Of a stretch of DNA of 64,000 nt, positions 17,725 through 25,500 are shown in pieces. The translations under genes and the position numbers were made by a program. The notes under the pieces were generated by a model. That model worked only from the letters and a program-made list of their open reading frames with translations, was not told where the DNA came from and searched no databases. The first letter of the stretch is position 1; the number at the start of each line of letters is the position of its first letter. Origin of the DNA: Campylobacter concisus (lineage in GTDB: Bacteria; Campylobacterota; Campylobacteria; Campylobacterales; Campylobacteraceae); assembly GCF_003048675.2 (NCBI RefSeq), contig NZ_CP060707.1, positions 992,001 to 1,056,000 on the forward strand, in the 5' to 3' direction.

Positions 17725-18903
17725 ATGCAACTAGCAAACAGAATGCAAACATTGAGCGAGTCAATCACAATCGCGATCAGCACAAAGGCCAAAGAGATGA
17801 AGGCTGCTGGCATCGACGTGATCTCACTTTCAGCTGGTGAGCCTGACTTTATGACTCCAAAAAAGATAAGAGAAACTGTAAAAAACGCACTTGATAACGA
17901 TAGCAAAAGCGGCAAATACACGCCAGTACCAGGTTTGCCTGAGGTCATTGATGCCATTAGAGCAAAGCTAAAAAGAGATAACGGACTTGACTACAAAGCA
18001 AATCAAATCGTCACAAACATCGGTGCAAAACACTCACTTTTTAATGTATTTCAAGCGCTTATCAACCCAGGTGACGAGGTCATCATCCCATCTCCATACT
18101 GGGTGAGCTACCCTGAGATCGTTAAATTTTGTGGCGGCGTGCCTGTCTTTATCGAAGCAGACGAGAGCACAAATTTTAAAGTCACAGCCGAGCAGCTAAA
18201 AAAAGCGATCACACCAAAAACAAAAGTCTTTTCGCTAAATCACCCGACAAATCCAACTGGAGCTGTCTATACAAAAGAGGAGATCGCGGCATTTGGCGAG
18301 GTTTTAAAGGGCACTGACATCATCATCACAAGCGATGAAATTTATGAAAAAGTGATCTACGGCAAGAAATTTCACGCAGTAGCCTCAGTGAGCGAAGATC
18401 TTTTTAAAAGAACGGTCACGATAAATGGTCTAAGCAAGTGTGGCGCGATGCCTGGCTGGAGATTTGGCTATATCGCAAGCTCGATGGACTGGCTCATTGC
18501 TGGCATCAAAAAGCTTCAAAGTCAAAGCACAAGCAATATTAGCTCGATCGTGCAAATAGGCGCTATCCCATCACTTCTTGGCGAAACCGACGAAGACATC
18601 GAAAACATGAGAAAAGAGTATGAAAGAAGACGCGACGTAGCAGTTGAGATGATAAATGCTATCCCTGGGCTAAGCGTAGTTAAGCCTGATGGCGCGTTTT
18701 ATCTATTTGTAAAATGCAAAGATGTAGATGGCGACTCACTTAGATTTTGCAAAAAGATGCTTGAAGAGGCGAACGTAGCAACCGTGCCAGGAGTTGGCTT
18801 TGGTATGGATGGATACTTTAGAATTTCTTTTGCGACAGACATCGAGAGCATAAAAAAAGCGATCGAGAGGATCGCAAATTTTGTAAAAAGCTACAAAATT
18901 TAA
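17725..18903 (+). CDS. aspB: Aspartate/aromatic-type aminotransferase (class I)
   Basis: PLP-dependent aminotransferase of 392 aa. It shows the class I elements: SLSAGEPDFMTP near the N-terminus, GKYTPVPGLPEV, SPYWVSYPE, the substrate-binding NHPTNPTGAVY, SDEIYEKVIY, and the Schiff-base lysine in NGLSKCGAMPGWRFGYIAS (where many relatives have SKAYAMTGWR). It most likely interconverts aspartate and oxaloacetate, with prephenate or other keto acids possible. It lies 11 bases after speA. The C-terminal codon overlaps the thiS start, so it may be co-expressed with the thiamine genes. Confidence 0.93.
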   Translation: MQLANRMQTLSESITIAISTKAKEMKAAGIDVISLSAGEPDFMTPKKIRETVKNALDNDSKSGKYTPVPGLPEVIDAIRAKLKRDNGLDYKANQIVTNIGAKHSLFNVFQALINPGDEVIIPSPYWVSYPEIVKFCGGVPVFIEADESTNFKVTAEQLKKAITPKTKVFSLNHPTNPTGAVYTKEEIAAFGEVLKGTDIIITSDEIYEKVIYGKKFHAVASVSEDLFKRTVTINGLSKCGAMPGWRFGYIASSMDWLIAGIKKLQSQSTSNISSIVQIGAIPSLLGETDEDIENMRKEYERRRDVAVEMINAIPGLSVVKPDGAFYLFVKCKDVDGDSLRFCKKMLEEANVATVPGVGFGMDGYFRISFATDIESIKKAIERIANFVKSYKI

Positions 18904-19106
18904 TGATCAAATTTAGCGTAAATGGCAAAATTTTCGAGCTTGAAAACGATATAAATGTTTATGAATTTTTAGCTCAAAATGGCTATGAGCTTAAATTTAT
19001 AGCCCTTGAGCGAGACGGAGAAATTTTGCCAAAAAAGCTTTGGCGTGAGCGCTTCATGAGCGAGGGCAAAGCTTATGAGATCGTCACTTTAGTTGGCGGT
19101 GGATGA
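18903..19106 (+). CDS. thiS: Sulfur carrier protein ThiS
   Basis: A 67-residue ubiquitin-fold protein with the essential C-terminal Gly-Gly (ends VTLVGGG), which is adenylylated and thiocarboxylated before donating sulfur to the thiazole of thiamine. The N-terminus IKFSVNGKIFELENDINVYE is a typical ThiS beta-hairpin. It starts on the last base of the aminotransferase gene and leads thiF, thiG, thiH and the thiE-like gene. No TPP riboswitch is seen upstream, where the space is taken by the aminotransferase coding sequence. Confidence 0.95.
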   Translation: MIKFSVNGKIFELENDINVYEFLAQNGYELKFIALERDGEILPKKLWRERFMSEGKAYEIVTLVGGG

Positions 19107-19113
19107 GGAGAAA

Positions 19114-19965
19114 ATGATAGAGATAGTTTTAAATGGCGCAAAATTTAAGGTGCCAGTAAAAAGCCTTAACGAGCTAAAAGAGCTTGCGCTTGGCGATAAA
19201 GAGAGTGAAATTTATAAATTTTTAGAGAAATTTAACGCAACCAAGCCAGACATTTTTATCGTTGATGGCTTTGCTATAAAAGAAGATAGCGAGCTAAAAG
19301 ATGGCTCAAACGTCGTATTTATAAGGCGCGGCGTGATGCCTGAGCGTGAAGTTTTACGCGCGATGATCGCCTCACGAAACAGCCCTGAGCTAAATTTAGC
19401 CCTAAGTAAAGCCGTGATCGGCGTGGCTGGACTTGGTGGCCTTGGCTCAAATATCGCGCTAAGTCTTGCAAGAGTTGGCGTAAAAAAGCTAGTGCTTGCC
19501 GACTTTGACGTTGTTGAGCCAAGCAATCTAAACCGCCAGCAGTATTTTGTCCGCCACATCGGCTTAAAAAAGACGCAGGCGCTTAAAGAGCTGATAAATG
19601 ACGTCAATCCCTTTGTCGAGGTCGAAACTCACGATATATTTTTAGATGAAAAAAACGTGGCTAGCGTCTTTGGCGAGTGTGAAATTTTATGCGAAGCCTT
19701 TGACAACGTCGCTGGCAAGGCGATGATACTAAACGAAGCTGGGGCAAGCTTAAAAGATAAAAAGATCATTGGCGCCTCTGGCATGGCAGGATACTTTAGC
19801 TCAAATCTCATAAAAACCATAAAATTTGCCAAAAATGTCTATCTTTGCGGCGACCTCACAAATGAGGCGAAGATCGGTCAAGGGCTCATGGCGCCGCGCG
19901 TCGCAGTCTGCGCAAACCACGAGGCAAATTTAGCCATTAGACTGCTTATGGGCTTGGAGGCGTAA
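19114..19965 (+). CDS. thiF: ThiS adenylyltransferase ThiF with N-terminal beta-grasp domain
   Basis: E1-like enzyme that activates the C-terminus of ThiS with ATP. The nucleotide-binding motif is GVAGLGGLGSNIALSLARVG, followed by LADFDVVEPSNLNRQQYF with the conserved Asp, Asn and Arg residues. ATG 19114 is preferred over a TTG at 19093 because GAGGAG lies just before it. Residues 1-75 resemble a second ThiS-like domain (MIEIVLNGAKFKVPV ... GSNVVFIRRG) without a terminal Gly-Gly. The CxxC zinc pairs of E. coli ThiF are not evident. Sits seven bases after thiS and adjoins thiG. Confidence 0.92.
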   Translation: MIEIVLNGAKFKVPVKSLNELKELALGDKESEIYKFLEKFNATKPDIFIVDGFAIKEDSELKDGSNVVFIRRGVMPEREVLRAMIASRNSPELNLALSKAVIGVAGLGGLGSNIALSLARVGVKKLVLADFDVVEPSNLNRQQYFVRHIGLKKTQALKELINDVNPFVEVETHDIFLDEKNVASVFGECEILCEAFDNVAGKAMILNEAGASLKDKKIIGASGMAGYFSSNLIKTIKFAKNVYLCGDLTNEAKIGQGLMAPRVAVCANHEANLAIRLLMGLEA

Positions 19966-20730
19966 GTGCAAAGTGATAGTTTGACCCTTGGCGGCAAGGA
20001 ATTTCAAAGCCGCTTTATCCTTGGCTCTGGCAAGTACTCGCACGAGCTCATCGACTCAGCCATAAACGAGGCTGGAGCGCAAATTTTAACCCTTGCTCTT
20101 AGGCGCATAAACGAGAGCAAAGAGCGAAATATACTTGACTTTATCCCAAAAGGTGTGACGCTTTTGCCAAACACAAGTGGCGCTAGAAACGCCAAAGAGG
20201 CCGTTCGTATCGCCCAGCTTGCACGTGAGCTTGGATGCGGCGAGCTTGTTAAGATAGAGATCATCACTGACTCTAAATTTCTCTTTCCAGACAATGCTGA
20301 AACCATAAAAGCTTGTGAAGCCTTGGCAAATGACGGCTTTGTGCCAATGCCATATATGTTTCCAGATCTAAACGCCGCAAGAGCGATGCTAAGTGCAGGA
20401 GCAAGCTGCATAATGCCTCTAGCTGCGCCCATTGGCTCAAACCAAGGGCTAGTTTTTAAAGATATTATTGAAATTTTGATAAACGAGCTTGATACGCAGA
20501 TCATAGTTGATGCTGGCATAGGCAGGCCATCACAAGCGTGCGAAGCGATGGAGATGGGAGCGGCTGCGATCATGGCAAACACAGCTATCGCCTCATCTAA
20601 AAATATCCCGCTCATGGCAAGAGCCTTCAAAGAGGCGATCATCGCTGGTCGCAACGCCTATCTAGCAGGGCTTGGCGCAAAAAGCAAAAGCGCAAACGCC
20701 TCATCACCGCTCACTGGATTTTTAGACTGA
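19966..20730 (+). CDS. thiG: Thiazole synthase ThiG
   Basis: Condenses deoxyxylulose 5-phosphate, dehydroglycine and ThiS-thiocarboxylate into the thiazole phosphate. This TIM-barrel protein of 254 aa shows [10 protein letters not shown] at the N-terminus, the Schiff-base lysine in [23 protein letters not shown] and [18 protein letters not shown], all conserved in ThiG. A GTG start immediately follows the thiF stop. Its last base is shared with the thiH ATG. Confidence 0.96.
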   Translation: MQSDSLTLGGKEFQSRFILGSGKYSHELIDSAINEAGAQILTLALRRINESKERNILDFIPKGVTLLPNTSGARNAKEAVRIAQLARELGCGELVKIEIITDSKFLFPDNAETIKACEALANDGFVPMPYMFPDLNAARAMLSAGASCIMPLAAPIGSNQGLVFKDIIEILINELDTQIIVDAGIGRPSQACEAMEMGAAAIMANTAIASSKNIPLMARAFKEAIIAGRNAYLAGLGAKSKSANASSPLTGFLD

Positions 20731-21884
20731 TGAAATTTTCTAGAACCGATCACATGCAGCTGCTACCTCACATGCAGGACGTTGGCAGTGAGATCATGGA
20801 TGAGATTTTAAAAGAGCGTGCTAGCTACAAGCCAGAAATTTACACAGAAGCGGACGTAAAAGCAGCTCTTAATGCAAAGCACTGCTCGCTAGAAAATCTA
20901 AAAGCCCTGCTCTCGCCTGCTGCAGCGCCATTTTTAGAGCCAATCGCCCAGCTCGCTCAGGCAAAAACAAGAGCAAATTTTGGCTCAAACATCACGCTTT
21001 TTACACCGCTTTACATAGCAAACTACTGCGATAATCTCTGCGTTTATTGCGGTTTTAATGCTAAAAACAATATAAAAAGGGCAAAGCTAAGCGACGAGGA
21101 GATTACAAGGGAGCTAAGAGAAATTTCAAAGAGTGGCTTAGAAGAAATTTTAATACTAACTGGCGAGAGCGAGACCAACTCAAGTGTCGCTTACATCGCA
21201 AACGCCTGCGTTTTGGCAAAGAAATTTTTTAAAGTCGTTGGTGTTGAAATTTACCCACTAAACTCTGAGGGCTACGCCCTGCTTCACAAAAGTGGCGCAG
21301 ACTACGTGACCGTCTTTCAAGAGACCTACAATCCCACAAAATATGAGAAAATCCACCTTGGTGGCAATAAAAGAATTTTTCCATACCGCTTAAATGCGCA
21401 AGAGCGAGCGCTTCTTGGAGGTATGAGAGGAGTTGGTTTTGCAGCACTTCTTGGCATAGATGACTTTAGACTTGACGCCTTTGCTACGGCACTTCACGCA
21501 AGCTTAGTTCAAAAAAAATATCCGCACGCCGAGATCGCATTTTCATGCCCAAGACTTCGCCCTATCATCAACAACGACCGCATCAATCCGCGTGACGTGG
21601 GCGAGCGCGAGCTTTTGCAAGTGATCTGCGCTTATAGAATTTTCATGCCAACAGCTAGCATAACGATCTCAACCAGAGAAAAGGCGAAATTTCGCGACAA
21701 CGCCGTAAAGATCGCCGCAAATAAGATAAGCGCTGGCGTAAAAGTAAGTATCGGCGCTCACGGTGAAGAGAAAAAGGGCGACGAGCAGTTTGAGATAAGT
21801 GACGACAGAAGCGTGGATGAGATAAAAGCAATGATAAAAGCAAACGGCTTAGAGCCCTTGATGAGCGAGTATGTCTATGTTTAA
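20730..21884 (+). CDS. thiH: 2-iminoacetate synthase ThiH
   Basis: Radical SAM tyrosine lyase that supplies dehydroglycine for thiazole formation. The [4Fe-4S] motif is CDNLCVYC (Cx3Cx2C) in the segment YIANYCDNLCVYCGF, followed by EEILILTGESE (SAM-binding strand). Its 384-aa length and the biotin/thiamine-synthesis-associated C-terminal domain match ThiH. Using ThiH rather than ThiO fits a low-oxygen organism. It overlaps thiG by one base and the thiE-like gene by 14. Confidence 0.95.
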   Translation: MKFSRTDHMQLLPHMQDVGSEIMDEILKERASYKPEIYTEADVKAALNAKHCSLENLKALLSPAAAPFLEPIAQLAQAKTRANFGSNITLFTPLYIANYCDNLCVYCGFNAKNNIKRAKLSDEEITRELREISKSGLEEILILTGESETNSSVAYIANACVLAKKFFKVVGVEIYPLNSEGYALLHKSGADYVTVFQETYNPTKYEKIHLGGNKRIFPYRLNAQERALLGGMRGVGFAALLGIDDFRLDAFATALHASLVQKKYPHAEIAFSCPRLRPIINNDRINPRDVGERELLQVICAYRIFMPTASITISTREKAKFRDNAVKIAANKISAGVKVSIGAHGEEKKGDEQFEISDDRSVDEIKAMIKANGLEPLMSEYVYV

Positions 21885-22491
21885 AATTCTCTGCGTGGCT
21901 GACTTTGAAAGCTATGATGGTGATGACTTTTTAAAGAGAATTCAGCTACTTTGCAAGGCTGGCGTGGATGAAATTTTGCTTCGTGCAAAGGGGTTAAGCG
22001 AAGCTCATTTTTACGATCTTGCTATGGTTGTGGCTCAAATTTGTGAAAACTACCGCAAGAAATTTATCATTAATCAATTTTTTGACGTAGCATGCAAGCT
22101 AAAGAGCGACTTTTGGCTCACTTCAGCGCAGCTTGATTTTTTTAAAAATCACGGCGTTTTTTTGGATGATTTTAGAAAAACAGCTAAAATTTACGCCCCA
22201 GCTCACGACCTAGAGCAGGCTAAAATTTCAGCTACAATCGCTGACGTACTCGTAGCTTCTCATATATTTGCCACCTCTTGCAAGGCGGGTTTAGAGCCAA
22301 AAGGGCTAAATTTTATAAGCGAGCTAAAAAGCCTTGATAAAGAAATTTATGCACTTGGCGGACTAGATAGCGGGAGCTACAAAGAGGCCATAAAAGCAGG
22401 CGCAAACGGAGTTTGTTTTATGAGCTTAGCAATGAACGGCGATATGGAGCTTATAAAAAAGATAGCAAAGAGCAAAAACGAGCAAATTTAG
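21871..22491 (+). CDS. Divergent ThiE/TenI-family protein
   Basis: A 206-aa protein with the beta/alpha-barrel pattern of thiamine phosphate synthase and TenI thiazole tautomerase: EILLRAKGLSEAHFYDL, KKFIINQFFDVACKL, then YALGGLDSGSYKEAIKAGANG at the phosphate end. Several residues conserved in active ThiE are altered: the IND motif reads INQ, the H-x-G-Q loop reads LTSAQ, and P-T-x-T-K reads FATSCK. A thiazole tautomerase or another thiamine-related role is therefore more likely than phosphate synthase, but this is inference. Starts at 21871 or 21877; it ends the thiamine operon, convergent with the adhesin gene. Confidence 0.85.
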   Translation: MSMFKILCVADFESYDGDDFLKRIQLLCKAGVDEILLRAKGLSEAHFYDLAMVVAQICENYRKKFIINQFFDVACKLKSDFWLTSAQLDFFKNHGVFLDDFRKTAKIYAPAHDLEQAKISATIADVLVASHIFATSCKAGLEPKGLNFISELKSLDKEIYALGGLDSGSYKEAIKAGANGVCFMSLAMNGDMELIKKIAKSKNEQI

Positions 22492-22559
22492 CTTTATTTG
22501 CATAAAATTTTACATATTATTTTATATATAAAACTACATAAAATTAAATTTACAGACTA

Positions 22560-22580
22560 TTCTTGCTCCTCTTGCAAGAA
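22560..22580 (-). terminator. Short hairpin after the adhesin gene
   Basis: TTCTTGC and GCAAGAA form a 7-bp stem with a 7-base loop, 12 bases beyond the adhesin stop on the minus strand. It lacks a strong T-run, so termination is only a possibility. Confidence 0.4.
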
Positions 22581-22592
22581 CCAAGATGAGCT

Positions 22593-25500
22593 TTACAACA
22601 GATCAACTTGCACGCCGTCTTGGATCTCGACATATACAGTATGCTTTGAATTTATTGTGTTACCATTGATAACTTCTTGGCGATTAAAGGTCGCTTTATA
22701 GACTTGATTTACCGCATCACCATCACTTGTGACATCTACTTTGTTATAAGTATCGCCAACGACGCTATGTTTATTATTTAGCGTGGTGATATCTGCTTTT
22801 GTGGCTTTTACAAAATCATGTGTAAGCTGTACCAGGTCTTTACTATCGCCTATAACTTTTAGCACGGTATTTACGCTCTCGCTGGCCGCACTATTGCTCG
22901 CATCTCTTGTATTTCTACTATCTACGATATCAAAGATACCATTTGGGCTAAATTTTATAGAAACAGCCTGATCTGCGCTGCCAAGTTGTACTTTTTCAAA
23001 GTTATTTATCTTTTTAACATTGTCTAAATTTGAAAAATCCACATCATCAACCACTATAAGCGTATCTACACCACCTTTGCCATCTATCGCCCTGCCCTTA
23101 CTATAAACAAAAGCATCATCTAGGTTACCGCCTTTTACGTCGCCTTCTTGTTTTAGATAGATTGGGTCTCCAAAATTTGCCTCGCTATATTTGCTCGTAT
23201 TTATCTCGTAAGAATTTGTAGTGCCTATCTTTTTTATAAAATCATTTTGAATGAGCGCTTCAACGTAGTTGTTACTAAAGAGGCGAGTACCACTATGTTC
23301 TGACCCCACCAAAGTATCTGATGGATATGGTCCACTAGCTGGTGCACTATTTTTTTGCATTATATACAAAGATAAATTCATCTCGCCAGTTCCGTCCATA
23401 TACTCTAAATCAAATTTATAAAAGCCAGCCTTATTAAAAGTATAATCAGTGCTATACCATTGACCATTTTTGCCATATGATACCTCTGTAGATGGTTGTA
23501 TAAATGTTGTTGCACTTCCAAATTTTAGCGTATTACCATTTATGGTTAGCTCTGCGTAGTTGTGTAGATCTGCTGCTCTTATAGAGTATTTTCCAGGAGC
23601 ATTTACATATATCCAACCATCCATTTTCATGACAAGGTCAGAGCCAACAGGGTTTGACTCTCCAAGCGTGTAGTTGCCAGGCTTGCCTTTTAGTATGCCA
23701 TTTGCAAAGCCTATATTTTCTCCCGTACCAGCAGTCGTATCTACGCCGTTTCTAAATTTCTTTGGTGCGTATGGATTAGATGCGTTATACAAGGCATCAC
23801 TGCCATATCTACCCACTCTTGCTAGATCTTCTGCATGCATATTGCCTTGGTCACGTAGGGTCTTATAGTGCGTCCCAGAGGCAAACTGCACAACGTCATA
23901 TGTAGTAGAGGCGCTTGGAGAGTAAATTTTGATATAGTCTTTATAGATGGATTTGCCCCCTCGCTGCGAGTAAACACCAGAGTTGTTACTGCCTACCCTA
24001 GCCGTCCAAGATGGATCTACATAGTTATAAAACCACATATCAGCATCAAGGCCGCTGTTACCGATAAATGTCACCGTGCTAACAGAGACGTTTCCTGCGG
24101 TGTCGGCATTTTTTATCATGAAATTTGCTCCGGTGCTGTTTGCTGGCAGGGCAAAATTTTCAGAGTAGCTGTGCGTATCATCAAGAGCTGAGCTTTTATG
24201 GACGGAATTTAGCAGATCATAAAGATCTACTTTGTTTATGGTGTTTTTATTTAGCGTGTTGTTGCCACTAGCATCGGTGCCAACACTGCCTGAGATATCT
24301 ACGCTAGTTACATGTGAAGTTGCCGTTGGAGTGCCGATCGCATCAGGGGTGGCGTCTAGATCTACGTGAACCATCAGATCATCATCCTTTGTGTCATCAC
24401 TCTTTAAAACGGTCGCTCTTATGTTTGAGTATCTCTCATCTAGCTTTATACCAAGGGCCTCAAAGTCCATATTTACACGTTTATCTGCGCCGACTGTTAG
24501 ATCTATATATGTTTGCCCGCTTGGTAAAATTTTGGTATTACCATGATCATCCTCAAGTGCTAAACGAAGCTTTGTGCCAGGGTCGCGGTCCACGCCAAAT
24601 ACAATATTTGGCTGTTCGTCATTAGTAAGTGAGATGTTGTACTCTTTTATAGTTTTTGTCTCATCGTCAAAGTTGTTTTTCTGGATAACCTTCTCATAGT
24701 CCTCTACCCTAAGGTATTTAGCGATATTTATAGCTCCTCCATCTATCTGCGTGGCAAGCTTGACGTCATCTATGTAGCTTAAAATTCCAAAGTCAAAGAG
24801 CCTACCGCGAACGCCATCAGTTGTGGTGACCTCGTTTGGTGTAGTGATAGTGGCTCTAACAGGCGTAGAGTGATCGACCGAGATAGGGACATTTGGTATG
24901 CTAAATTTGCCATCTACTATAGGAAGTGGCGCCGAGCCGTCGCTTGGCAAGGCAGTTAGTCCATCGTCGCTTATTGTGTATTTGACCGTTGTGGTTACAG
25001 CTGGTATGGTCGGAGTTGAGATAGTGACGCTTACGTTGCTTCCTGGTTTTGCGTTGCTAGGTACGTAGATATCAAGGTCGCTTTGGGTTGAAGGTGAGCC
25101 AGAAGGGGTGGTGATGCTATCTATTAGCCCGTCTCCGTCATTATCCCTTGCAAACTGCACCTTTATGCTGTTATCTACGGTGATCTCGTCTGTGACTGGG
25201 TCTGCTTTGTTGCCAGCTTTGTCGGTAAATGTGGTCGTGAAATTTGTCGTAACGCCATAAAGTTTTGTAGTGGTCTCTATGGTGCCATTATTTACACTAA
25301 TGGCTACGCCATCATCTCTTGTGGCACTATATGTGCCGGATGCGTTTTGAGAAATTTTAATGGTTATCTTATCTGTTTTGCCGTCGCTTCCTGCGATATC
25401 TATCTCAAATTTATCGCCATCTCTTGCGTCGTTTGGAATTTTCATCTTTATAGAGGTCTTCGCACCATCAGGGCTAAAGCCACTCTCTTTACTAGTTAGC

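Noticed and set aside
18850..18903. TPP riboswitch ahead of thiS
   Set aside because: The aminotransferase coding region abuts thiS and no CUGAGA-type core or paired helices were seen.
20004..20654. 216-codon minus-strand frame inside thiG
   Set aside because: Antisense shadow of a clear thiazole synthase gene; no family features.
23868..24191. 107-codon plus-strand frame within the adhesin gene
   Set aside because: Antisense shadow of the adhesin repeat and PA14 region.
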